Source: Hamiltosporidium magnivora
Taxonomy: Eukaryota > Microsporidia > Dubosqiidae
Length of the DNA: 16,652 nt
Reading direction: 5' to 3'
NCBI GenBank assembly: GCA_004325065.1
Contig: PITI01000215.1
Coordinates: 1 to 16,652, forward strand
The stretch's first letter is position 1, and each line of letters begins with the position of its first letter. A program made the position numbers and the translations under genes. This document shows, piece after piece, positions 1 through 9,325 of this stretch. The notes beneath the pieces are model-generated. The model had not been told where the DNA came from, ran no database searches, and saw only the letters and a list, made by a program, of their open reading frames with translations.

Positions 1-972
1 AAATTTGACTTTTATTCTTTTTACTAAAATTGACTAAAAAAGATGATTTATTCGTATAAATCAAAACTATTTGTAATTGATTTCGTGTTATACTTATGTC
101 TTTACTATTTTAAATTGAAGTAAATATCACATAAGTTAAAAAAGAACAACTCTTTTATATATTTATTTATAATACTATTCTTAATTAATTTTTTAATTAT
201 TTGTAATAATATCTTCTCAACAGTTTTTTAATTTAATTACAAAAGTAAAAAAAATATTTTTTTCTTTCTCTTTTATACATTTCTTTAGCAATACTTTAAT
301 TACCTTAATTTCCTCTTCAAAATTTTACTCTTTATTTGTGTGTATTGCCAGTCATTTAAAAGTTTTTTCAGATCCAAAATAAAAGATAAAATATTTTTTG
401 TTTTTACTTGTTTAATATTATATTCCTTTTTATCTGTTTGGTTCCCCTTGATTATTAATTTCTCATGTGTTTTAACTCTTTTAATATATGTGGGATGCTA
501 TTTTTAACTCTATACGTAATTATATATTTAAATACATGTATAATTAGTTTAAAATGCAAAAAAAATTGCTATATTTGCAAATATTTTACATTAAGTAATA
601 ATTTATTATTTCTATACTTTCTCTACACATTGAATTTATTTTCCTTTTTTTAAATAAAATGTGAACCATTTCAAATATTTTCTTATGTACCGAACCAAAA
701 ACAATGTTCGTTTGAATTTTACTTTAATTCGTAATAATAATTTATTATTACCGTGAAAAAAATCCTAAAACTCAAATTCGTTAATTTCAATTTAAGAAAA
801 AGGTAATTTAAAAAACTGTAAAAAAAAAACTTAAAATTTACAAAAAATAAGTTATAAAACACATATTTGAAAAAAAAGGCAAAAAATAATTCAAAATTAG
901 AGAAAAAAAAAGAAAATATAAAATAAAAAGCACGAATTTATCAACAAAAATGACTCTAATACCAAATTATTT
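1..972. other. AT-rich gene-less DNA
   Basis: This stretch has stop codons in every frame and many A or T runs. The only open frame is a short hydrophobic one at 465-653 with no recognisable domain; it has CCCC at 443-446 but 18 bases before its ATG, further than in the other genes. It also contains the 3' flank of the minus-strand RRM gene. I see no RNA gene, repeat array or transposon here. Confidence 0.6.
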
Positions 973-2136
973 TTACACTTCAAAAAATTCATTTTCTTGT
1001 AAATAAAGAACGACATCCAACGCACTTGTATTTCCACACCTATCATTTCCAAAACTTAAATTATAATTATCATAAAAATCCTTATTTTTTAATTCCGTGT
1101 ACGCTCTGTAACAATCAGTTATAAATAAAAAATTAATTTTAACAGAATTTTCACCAAACTGTATTTTTTCAATTTCTCCGAAATCTTTACAATCCTGCTG
1201 TACTTTAGTATAAGTAAGTTCATCATCAATAGGTTCAATCTTTAAAACTCTGGTTGCATGGTTGTATACAGCTAGAATACCAGGTACAGGTGTAGGTGTA
1301 TTATTACCATAATTGACTTTTATTCGGTATCCTTTTATATTCAAAGGACTTTTATTACAAAGTGAAATAAATGAAGCAGCAGATAAAGAAGACATAAATG
1401 TAATAAATGCACATTTCTTTTCTCTGTGTATTTTTAAGCAGAATATACTACCACCTTTTATAGAATCTAATATATCCTCAGCTGATATATCATTTTGTAT
1501 ATTTCCTAGATATACTGTCTTATTACTATTGAAGAGAGAAATGCTTTTTTCATCAGTATCTGACATTTGTCTAAAGCACCGATCCCATCCGAATCCAAAT
1601 CTTTTATTTGTAAATAAAGGATCTTTCGTTGTATTTTCAATAAATTTTATAGCAGAATAGAAAGAAAAATAATCACAGTAAATTATACTTTTATCTTTTA
1701 CAATTCTTATAGTTTCTACTTCTCCGAATTCTTTACAATATTCTGTAAAAAAAGTTTCATCAAGAAATTCGTCTAAAACTAGAAATACAGATCGAGTTGC
1801 ACCTAAATTATGGATATTTTCTATATTTAAAGATAATTTAGATGATTGTTCAATACCTATAGATATTGTAGTATTATCTATAACAACTTCTTGATTAGAT
1901 AAATCTATATAGCATCTATAAAGAGATGTATAATCAAAAAAATGTACTTTTCCTAAATTCTGCATTTTGTCTATTTCTACATTTTCTATATCTCCATGTG
2001 TAATAAAATCTAATATATCTTGTAATTTGGCAGTGCTTGGAAGATTTTTAAAAACCAAAGTTCGCAATTTAAAAATATCATTTATATTTTCTGGTAAATC
2101 GTAGAAATCCGTTTCTGGTATATCTTCTTCATCCAT
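973..2136 (-). CDS. Four-RRM RNA-binding protein, Mrn1/Nrd1-like
   Basis: Probably binds mRNA and acts in post-transcriptional control. The open frame reaches 2193 (406 codons), but I place the start at 2136 (387 codons). An ATG there sits six bases behind a CCC signal, whereas the ATG at 2193 lies inside a tandem repeat. In 406-residue numbering, four RRM-like units lie at about 43-115, 131-205, 224-296 and 313-387. RRM3 is clearest, with RNP2 VYLGNI (227-232) and RNP1 KCAFITF (260-266). RRM2 and RRM4 both end in a related motif, FGWDRC (201-206) and FGNDRCG (381-387). From memory of the family, this motif and the alternating RRM order are typical of fungal Mrn1 (yeast) and Nrd1/Msa2 (fission yeast). 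RRM1 is diverged. Orthology is an inference; a general PABP-type protein is the main alternative. No partner gene is adjacent. Confidence 0.85.
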   Translation of the reverse strand: MDEEDIPETDFYDLPENINDIFKLRTLVFKNLPSTAKLQDILDFITHGDIENVEIDKMQNLGKVHFFDYTSLYRCYIDLSNQEVVIDNTTISIGIEQSSKLSLNIENIHNLGATRSVFLVLDEFLDETFFTEYCKEFGEVETIRIVKDKSIIYCDYFSFYSAIKFIENTTKDPLFTNKRFGFGWDRCFRQMSDTDEKSISLFNSNKTVYLGNIQNDISAEDILDSIKGGSIFCLKIHREKKCAFITFMSSLSAASFISLCNKSPLNIKGYRIKVNYGNNTPTPVPGILAVYNHATRVLKIEPIDDELTYTKVQQDCKDFGEIEKIQFGENSVKINFLFITDCYRAYTELKNKDFYDNYNLSFGNDRCGNTSALDVVLYLQENEFFEV

Positions 2137-2146
2137 GTATGAGGGC
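2137..2146 (-). promoter_or_regulatory. CCC-type start signal of the RRM gene
   Basis: Read on the minus strand this is GCCCTCATAC directly followed by the ATG at 2136-2134, so CCC (2145-2143) stands six bases before the start. CCC-like motifs just upstream of start codons are a described transcription signal in microsporidia. The MCM6 gene here has the same layout with seven bases. This match decides the start chosen for the RRM gene. The function is inferred. Confidence 0.5.
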
Positions 2147-2171
2147 AGGAAAATATATTTTCTTTCTTTAA

Positions 2172-2360
2172 ATTGTAATAAATAATTTTTCATAGAATAT
2201 TTCTTGTGTTTTTAATATATTTTCTATTTAATACCTTTACATGATTGTAATAAATAATTTTTCATGGAATATTTCTTGTATTTTTAATATATTTTCTATT
2301 TAATAACTTTACATGATTGTAATAAATAATTTTTACAGGAATTTCTTGTATTTTTAATAA
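2172..2360. repeat. 72-bp tandem repeat, about 2.6 copies
   Basis: Copy 1 is 2172-2243, copy 2 is 2244-2315, and copy 3 starts at 2316 and fades by about 2360. Copies 1 and 2 differ at only three of 72 positions, so the duplication is young. The repeat contains a minus-strand ATG: at 2193 in copy 1, where it is in frame with the RRM gene, and at 2265 in copy 2, where it opens only a 13-codon frame ending at 2224-2226. Copy 3 has lost the ATG. The array lies just upstream of the preferred start at 2136. Confidence 0.9.
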
Positions 2361-4329
2361 AATTTTAGTTTATTTATTTGAATAATGATAAAATTAAAAA
2401 TGTTTTAAGATTCTCATTAAATTTGTATTAATGTTAAAGCTACATTTTCTTTTAAAATTTCTTTTAAATGGAATAATGTGATTATTTCTGTTGAATTATA
2501 TTGTTTTATTTCAATATTAATTTCATAATAAATAATAAAGAAATAAAAATATTTTAATAATTAGATTTTGTTTTCTCTGTTTTTTCCTTCTGTATCAAAT
2601 ATATGCTTTAAAAGGTTTCTAAAAAGATTTCAAGAAAATTAATTTTGTTTCTTTTTTGTAGAAATAAGAAAAAAACACAATTTTAAAGAATAATGGCTAT
2701 TAACTAGTATATTGATGTTAGAATTTTATTTTCTCGTTGATTTTTTATTTTTTCTAATATTTTTAGATCAAATATGTCTCAAATCCTTAAAAAGCGGTAT
2801 AAAGTATAATTTTATATTTGGTAATTATTTTAATTATTATGTTTCAATTTTACCTTAAAATTATGTTTTATATCACCACTAGCTATCGGAAAAGTTGCTC
2901 ATACTCGAAAAAGACATCAATTAACTCGTATATTCAAGTCAAAATCTTTAGAAAAACTTTATATTTTTAGAAATAAGTATATACGGTATACTATAACAAT
3001 ATAGAATTCCATTGACTTTATTTGCATTTCAATATGGTAAATTTTTCTGATTCTTCGGTATACTAGTGAGAAAAAAATGAGAATTAGCTAAACAAAGAAT
3101 GTAAAAAAATTAAAATGTAAGAAAATTTGCAAGTAGAATAGAATATATTTAGATTACGGTAGAGAAATGAAGTTGATAAAATTCCGAGTAATTATTAAAC
3201 TAAAGGTTCGTAAACTATTGCTCTGGAAAAAGAAACAGAGAAAGATGACCGCTAAACCAATATAGCAATTAAATGTGTTAAGACTACTAATCTTTAGATT
3301 ATAGAATAAATTTCTGGTTTGAATACGGTTTTAATACTTTTAAATTGTTCGTACCATAAGAATCAGTTAAGATTTTATGGTTTTATCATATTTACACGAA
3401 TATTTTTACATTTTAATTTGATCGAGGTGAACTAATAAGAGTAGATTAAATAAAAACATCAGTTTTTTCCGTTTATAAAAAATTCTCTTCAGATATACAG
3501 CTTCATTAGCAAGTACTGAGCTCAACTAAATTAAATATAGAGATCCGAGTATTGAATATTACCTTAGCATACCATAATCCTTGAGAATACATTTTCTAAT
3601 GAACTAGATCATGGTTTAGTATCTAAAAAGGAGCTCATTAGTAATCTCAAAACCACCAGCTGTTTCTAATGATTCAAAAATAAATATATATATTATAAGT
3701 AGGAAACCTCCACAAACATCCGAATATTCTAATATATAAATCGAAACGACAAATTTAGGATATTTCTACCTAATTTTTTCGTAATCTTTTATTTATTTAT
3801 TTAAATCAGAAGGCAGACATGAGAATAATGTATATTTAAGATATTTTGTTTGGCCATGCATCATGAATTGTTTGATGTTACCCTTATATATAATTTTCAT
3901 GCTCTATGCATGACTTGATAATGATTTTTTTTAAATACTTAGATTTAAATACAGTAAAATACTTTTATATTTCTAATTTTGGCAATTTAATTTAATTAAT
4001 TACCAATATTTTTTGTCTTTAGTATCAAAAAAAGTCTTTTTTTTCGATATTTAATGGTTATTTTCTTCATCCAAGTCTATGAATCTTAAATTTTTAAGAC
4101 ATTAGACAAAGAAAGCATACAAGTTCAAAATTTATGATCGTAATCAATTTTAATAATCCAAAGATTTCATTATTTTTTAGTGTAAAATATCTGTTATTTT
4201 ATATGAATGGTAAAGAAGACAACACAATTAAAAATATTTCACTTGGCAATCATTAAAAAATGAATCTGAACGTCATTATTTGAATCATTCAAAGCTAGAA
4301 AACAACACTAGATTTTTGTTAGATCGAAA
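2361..4329. other. Gene-less DNA, possibly decayed sequence
   Basis: There is no open frame of useful length and no recognisable domain in either orientation. Composition is more mixed than in the pure AT flanks (for example around 3150-3280 and 3480-3660), which would suit old decayed sequence, but I could not identify any source. An inverted repeat near 3855-3912 is listed separately. Confidence 0.5.
3855..3912. repeat. Two-step inverted repeat
   Basis: CATGCAT at 3855-3861 pairs with ATGCATG at 3906-3912, and CATGAA at 3862-3867 pairs with TTCATG at 3896-3901. This gives a 13-bp interrupted stem with a four-base bulge on one side and a loop of 28 bases. It could be a cruciform or the core of a small palindromic element. 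No target duplication was found, so the call is structural only. Confidence 0.45.
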
Positions 4330-4875
4330 AGAGTTTGTATAGAAAGAAGAAGGTCCGTAAAACGGAGAGCTATTTTCTACAAACTTGTCAATGTAGTTTT
4401 TTTTGTAACTAGACTGGAAGCAAGGGCTGAAATTGTGGGAAATTTCTATGTAAAAAGGTGGAAATAGCCAGGTTCGCCCTGTTAAAAAACCTTAGCGCAT
4501 AAAAGATACGAAAAATGTCGCTTTAAAATCCCGGAAAGCCGATTATACTGTGGTATAAAATTGCGAAGTCTAAGTTTCTAATTTAAGTCACCGAAATGCA
4601 TCTTTGCTGGAAATAATTTTCGATCAGAAAGTAGGAGTAAGAGAGAAAGTTGCTGATCATTAGGAGCCCGAGGCAGGTTCGAACTAAAATTTCATATTTT
4701 GCAACAAATATTAAAAAAGATTGGAACATCAGCCAGCCATAAAAAGTTTCTAAAAAGGTTTATACCAAAAAGCTTTGAGATCTAGATATCAAGGAACACC
4801 GATGGTGTCTTAGAGCTGCCAGTATTTATCTTAAACTAGAACTGTATTAATGTCACGATAATAATATAAAATATG
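4330..4875. repeat. Decayed dispersed repeat, copy A
   Basis: This segment is richer in G and C than its surroundings and matches 12715-13265 in ordered blocks on the same strand. The best blocks are AGCGCAT plus AGATAC (4494-4509 here, 12868-12883 there) and the end at about 4793-4873, where most positions align with 13183-13264. Further weak matches lie around TTTCTAC and ATGTA near the left end. All frames are broken. The spacing of the blocks suggests two copies of one old transposon or gene. The exact ends and the family are unknown. Confidence 0.5.
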
Positions 4876-5156
4876 CTCTCTTTTATATAAATAGGAGAAT
4901 TTAAAACATAAATTCCTCCGTTGCATGACATATGGATTCTTATTATTTGTACATGTTTATTTGAAAATGTCAACGATTTATAAATAAAATAGCTCTTTTT
5001 GCAATAAAAATACAAAAATTATTACACAAAAATTTAAAAAAGACTTAAATTAAGAAAAAAAAACTTGTCTGATAAACTAATAGTCTCACAGATTGGTTCA
5101 AATACAATAATTTGTTGAATCAAATTTTTTAATAAAAAACGAAATATTCAAGATAT

Positions 5157-6950
5157 TTATCCGTGAAAAAGATCTTCTACCCAATTTTTTGAATTAGTAT
5201 AACACTTCATTCTAAATATAATTTGAAAAATACGTTGAATCAAACAAGATTCGAGAAGAAGTAAATTATTGCCATTAAAACACATTTCCATTCCTTTCTT
5301 TCTATTACGAAGCTTAACATCTATTTTATTGTTTTTACTACACTCTTCAATATTTTTAATTATTAAAATTATAAATTGTTTTTCACCAAGTTGATTTTTC
5401 GTGAGCGAATCTGTTTTTTTATCTAAAATATATTTTAAAATTCTGATATATAATACCATAATCTTTTTTTTAAGAGAAACATCAAGATTATCAATAATAT
5501 AATTGAATTTGCTTATAGGGTTTGCTATCAAATTTAGAATCGAAGTATTCTCAAAGCAGCGATGAATCGTCATAATTATATTATTAACGTCTTTTTTGTC
5601 AATTAAAAATAATACATCACTGATAATATTCAACATTCGGTAACATGCAAAAAAACCGCGGTAATATTCACGTGTAAGATAAAATCTATACATTATTCTT
5701 TCAAGTGTAAACAGCATAGAATACATTATATTGTGTTCAAATGAAATTGAAAATATTTCTAAAATTTCCATAAATTTTTTTCTCAATTTTCTTTTCTGCT
5801 TTAAAAACACTTTAAGGCTTTTTTTTGGATAAGAATTTGATGCAAGATCCTTTTTGCAATTATTCTTATACATTTCTTGCATTTTACTTATGATTGGATC
5901 ATTTATAAGGAGCTTCAACTTAAAGATTGCTAAAAAATATGTTCCTTTTTTTAGTCGAATATAATCTATTTGTTCTTTCAGTTGTATTTCAAATGATATA
6001 AATTCTGTTAATATTAAATAAATATAAGAGTTTTTCTGTTCTAAAATACTTAAAATAGACTTTCTCCAATATCCAATAAAATCATATGAATAGAAAATAT
6101 ATCGCTCTGTCCCAAAAAATAATTGGGAATTATCCTTAAATGAAAAAAAATATGCATTCTCTAAGGCAATAATATTTTCTTCCACTGTTTTTAATTCTCT
6201 TTGAGGTCCTGATAAGGAAAATAATTTTTTCAATTCTGTATTTATCCAAACATTAAAACCTTCAAAAATATCTATATATAATAAGTAAAGTGTTGTTAGA
6301 GTTGGTTGTTCATTATTTGTTAAAAATAAATTTGGATTTTCCTCAAAGCAACCATTTTCTAATAGAAAAAACCGGTAAATTTTTTTCAATAAAATTACTT
6401 CTTTTTCCAGCGTGAACATTAAATTTTTCTTAATAAAAGCACTTGGTGTTTCTTTTATGAATAAATATTCGAAGCTAAAAGTAAAATAAGTTTGATTTAC
6501 ACTAGCTTTTTTAATATTTTCAAATATTTTATCTATCTTACGGTCGTAAGATGTAAACATATATATGTAGTATTGTGTCTCGTCATTATAAATCCCAAAT
6601 CCCGGTTCTTGTTGATTTTTCTCTACAGCTAATCGTTTTCTTTTTCTTGAATCAGATTTGGGTGTTTTTATAGCACTAGTTGAAGCAGAAACCTCGGGTA
6701 AAACTTCTGGAATTGTTTCCACAACTTTAGCCGGTTCAAATATATAACAAACATCATTGACAGATTTAGCATCTGGAATATCTTTTTTGCTGTTTTTAGT
6801 GGCATTTATGTTTTTCAAGTCAACTATGGAGGTACTACAACTTATATTTGATTTTATCAAAAGAATGGACAAAATAGAAAACAAAAATTGCATAACAAGG
6901 AATAATTTACACAATATATTATTTATAAAAAAAATTAAGAAATTTACCAT
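5157..6950 (-). CDS. Hypothetical protein with secretory-type N terminus and basic cluster
   Basis: I do not recognise this 597-residue protein. Residues 1-33 are strongly hydrophobic. A second Met at residue 20 (ATG at 6893) would give a more typical signal peptide, with hydrophobic 22-32 and a plausible cleavage region near SCS (37-39). The start is therefore uncertain, and neither ATG has a clear CCC signal (CC five bases before 6893 is the closest). Residues 40-120 look disordered, rich in Ser, Pro, Glu and Lys, with RKRKR at 102-106. From about 125 to the end the protein is rich in Lys, Ile, Leu and Phe and probably alpha-helical, without a visible catalytic motif or later membrane segment. 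The unbroken frame of this length in AT-rich DNA supports a real gene. It may be a lineage-specific secreted protein. No neighbouring gene suggests a function. Confidence 0.8.
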   Translation of the reverse strand: MVNFLIFFINNILCKLFLVMQFLFSILSILLIKSNISCSTSIVDLKNINATKNSKKDIPDAKSVNDVCYIFEPAKVVETIPEVLPEVSASTSAIKTPKSDSRKRKRLAVEKNQQEPGFGIYNDETQYYIYMFTSYDRKIDKIFENIKKASVNQTYFTFSFEYLFIKETPSAFIKKNLMFTLEKEVILLKKIYRFFLLENGCFEENPNLFLTNNEQPTLTTLYLLYIDIFEGFNVWINTELKKLFSLSGPQRELKTVEENIIALENAYFFSFKDNSQLFFGTERYIFYSYDFIGYWRKSILSILEQKNSYIYLILTEFISFEIQLKEQIDYIRLKKGTYFLAIFKLKLLINDPIISKMQEMYKNNCKKDLASNSYPKKSLKVFLKQKRKLRKKFMEILEIFSISFEHNIMYSMLFTLERIMYRFYLTREYYRGFFACYRMLNIISDVLFLIDKKDVNNIIMTIHRCFENTSILNLIANPISKFNYIIDNLDVSLKKKIMVLYIRILKYILDKKTDSLTKNQLGEKQFIILIIKNIEECSKNNKIDVKLRNRKKGMEMCFNGNNLLLLESCLIQRIFQIIFRMKCYTNSKNWVEDLFHG

Positions 6951-7726
6951 TTTTATATAAAATCTTTTTTTGGAATATTCTTTTTTTTTTTATTTGAAAA
7001 TTTTTAAAAATCAAAACTATTCAATAATTAGTCATTTCTCTCGCTAATTTGTCTATTCGAAGCAACTTTCTTCTACAATTTAAGCCTTTTTTTTTATATT
7101 TTAATAAATTTCATCTTTTGATCAAGTTTTTCGACTTCGAGAATTTAAATTACAAACGTTCATAATGAAGCATATTTTTTGGGTTAATATCTTCGTTATC
7201 GTATCTAAATACATTTAAAAGTTAGAAGTGATATTTTCCAAACTTCTATCTATAACATTATGTGATTGTTTTCTCGATCCTCATCAGAATTTGATTTCAA
7301 CTTGAATTATCTGTGCTTTTCAAAATAGATGGTTTAACTATCTTTTTTAATGCTGTATTTAACATATTTTATATTAATATTTGTATGAGTATTTTAAGTG
7401 ACTAAAGGAAGGTTTATAATAATTTTCGAATCCATATAAGAAATTTACCCAAATAAGGAACCAATAATATTTTGTGTAAAACTCTTTAAAGATTTTTTTA
7501 TGTAAAAACTTGATTCTATATTCTTCTGCTGGACTTTAATAGAGTTTTAATATTTTTTTTCTATTTATATAGTATTTAGAGGGGATTTTGAGCAAGAACA
7601 AAATTTCATAAAAGTTATTTTGATTATTTTGGAAATAAAACTGATAAAACAATACCTAGCTGATAGAAATAATCGCCTTCTGGGTGATCATTCAGAAAAA
7701 AAGTGATTTTTTTCTTACAAAAAAGG
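6951..7726. other. AT-rich gene-less DNA
   Basis: It holds the 5' flank of the minus-strand 597-residue gene, including a TATATAAAA stretch directly ahead of its first ATG when read on the minus strand. The rest has frequent stops in all frames and no recognisable domain. Its right end may include further decayed sequence of the integrase-bearing element, but I could not show it. Confidence 0.5.
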
Positions 7727-8515
7727 AAGTATGAGTTTATAGACGAAAAATTGATTTATTAAGAAACGAAAACATTTATAAAGAAGCAATTGCCGAAGAC
7801 GATTTTGCAAAAACAACAGGCTAAGTTTGAGGCAGTTTATTTATATGATCACAAAGGAATAAAGGCGATGTATGAAAACTCCCAAACTCGATATATAGGG
7901 TTTAAAGGGAAAAGATTAACGAATATATATAATCTGCAAGAGATATTTATTATGCCGCATCTCACAAATTACATCCATTATATCACGACATCCATGGCCT
8001 ATCGTGCAAATAGATGTGTTGATCTAAGAAATTATGCTAATTAAAATAACTGATATGGGTGAATTGTGAACACTTTAGATAGCGATTCCCAATTTATTTT
8101 TTTATTTGCACTGAAAAATAAAAAAGCCAAGAACATAATATCTGTCTTAAAAGAAATATTTAAATATGAACCGCACCAATTATTTTGCGAAGCGAAAGCA
8201 CCAGAGAATCCAACATTTCACTTGTTACAGAATTTCTAAGTTTACATTACGTTAGGTTTGTAAGAGGAAGGCAAAGTTTTTTCAAAACTAAGGCCAAGTA
8301 GAAAGAATTAATTAGACAGTCGTATGGAAAATTGCAACGGCATTATCTGGTGTCGAAAAAATGGGTTAAATACTCAAAAAAATATATTTAAATACAATAC
8401 AGCATAGATAAGCCAATATATATGTCACCAATACAGTTATTTAGAGTTCAAAAAGGTATAAATATATTATATTACGCTGATAATACAAGAGGATTCGAAG
8501 AAGTTGTAGAATGAA
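7727..8515 (+). pseudogene. Decayed retroelement-type integrase (H2C2 zinc-binding part plus rve core)
   Basis: An inactive relic read through at least three frame changes. Frame 7727-7930 begins KYEFIDEKLIY, passes a TAA at 7760, and continues with HKGIKAMYENSQTRYIGFK, which resembles the integrase zinc-binding domain. Frame 7935-8045 carries two Cys codons (7935, 7953) and HPWPIVQID, whose Asp at 8013-8015 fits the first catalytic residue. Frame 8084-8236 has LKNKKAKNIISVLKEIFKYE and then NPTFHLLQNF; the expected second Asp seems lost. Frame 8241-8360 holds GQVERIN with the catalytic Glu at 8301-8303, then WKIATALSG. KPIYMSPIQLFR follows near 8410. There is no ATG at the head of the first frame. 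This matches Ty3/gypsy-like or KRBA2-like integrases; I saw no LTR, gag or reverse transcriptase. Weak traces may run to about 8870. Confidence 0.75.
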
Positions 8516-8879
8516 TAGAAGAAAAATTTCACATTGACTATAATTAGAATTTTTTGAAGAATTAAACCTTAAAGTAATTTATTGTAACGTTGAACCGCAG
8601 GCCACTATTTTTAGACCAGAAAGAGTTGTTCTAAAGTTTAGTGACGTTTATATTTCGAATATCGTCAAAGATTCTGATATTCAATTCATAGTATCGCATT
8701 TAATCCAAGAGACGTGATATTTATTCGAAAATCTTTTGATACAATTAATTGACACTAAAACAAGATGAATAGCTTTTATTCAAAATTAAGCTGGATTGTT
8801 AAATATAAGGTTGGACCTGACAGTAGAAAAGCCCATAAGAAAAAGATACGGGTATATTAAAAGTTATCTCTAAAAACAG

Positions 8880-9077
8880 ACTAAAGAAACAAAGAAATTA
8901 TATATTGTTTGTTTCTTATATTTCTTTTTTATTCCTTTCTATTCCTTTTTTCATTTTTATTGTTTACTTTTTTTTCTCTTTTTTATCGATTTTTTCTTCT
9001 TAGTTTTTTTATTTGGTTTTTCTTCTTTTGTTTTGAATACTTGGTATTTTAGTATAGGTCTGTATATAGTAATTGAA
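8880..9077. other. Pyrimidine-rich tract
   Basis: From about 8900 to 9045 the plus strand is almost only T and C with long T runs. It separates the integrase relic from the hAT-type MITE. No open frame or RNA is visible. It could be a remnant of a polypyrimidine part of the decayed element, but there is no direct proof. Confidence 0.5.
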
Positions 9078-9085
9078 CTTTATAT

Positions 9086-9317
9086 CAGCGGTTCTTAACC
9101 GGGGGTATTCGAACCTTCAGAGGTGCAGGAAGGTATTTTTTGGTGTGCAACAAAAGCCCTTGTTAAAAGCTTAAGTTCATACAGAGATATAGATTATGTA
9201 TATTTTTTCGAATGAGCAACAAATTTGCAAAAAATTCAAACACTTTTTACTTGGGGTGTAGAGACAGATTTTCAGATTCAAAGGAGGGCGGATCACCTAA
9301 AAGATTAAGAAATATTG
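9086..9317. mobile_element. hAT-type MITE, non-autonomous, 232 bp
   Basis: The left end, CAGCGGTTCTTAACC (9086-9100), is the typical terminus of a large group of hAT elements (CAG-GGTTCTTAACC), followed by a G-rich run. The right end (9303-9317), read in reverse, is CAATATTTCTTAATC, which matches the left end at 10 of 15 positions. The flanks are ctttatat (9078-9085) and ccttatat (9318-9325), an eight-base target duplication with one mismatch, as expected for hAT. The interior has no transposase frame, so the copy would have needed an enzyme from elsewhere. It is more GC-rich than its surroundings and sits close to the integrase relic, in transposon-rich DNA. The decayed right end and mismatch in the duplication mean it is not very recent. 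Confidence 0.8.
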
Positions 9318-9325
9318 CCTTATAT

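Noticed and set aside
465..653. 62-codon hydrophobic open frame with CCCC upstream
   Set aside because: The CCCC is 18 bases from the ATG rather than 6-7, the product has no domain and low complexity, and such frames are expected in AT-rich DNA.
1313..1660. 115-codon plus-strand frame inside the RRM gene
   Set aside because: It is a shadow in the opposite strand of a well-supported coding region. The same holds for frames at 6757-6960, 14509-14709, 15155-15337 and 15646-15843.
2984..3065. CGGTATACTA occurring twice exactly 72 bases apart
   Set aside because: The sequence after the ten matching bases is unrelated, so there is no real tandem repeat; the spacing is probably coincidence.
4670..4690. 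GGTTCGAACT, resembling the T arm of a tRNA
   Set aside because: The flanking bases do not form a stem, and no acceptor, D or anticodon arms fit around it.
7790..8044. 84-codon open frame as a stand-alone gene
   Set aside because: Codon 7790 is TTG, not ATG, and the sequence is the first piece of a broken integrase, with its continuation in another frame.
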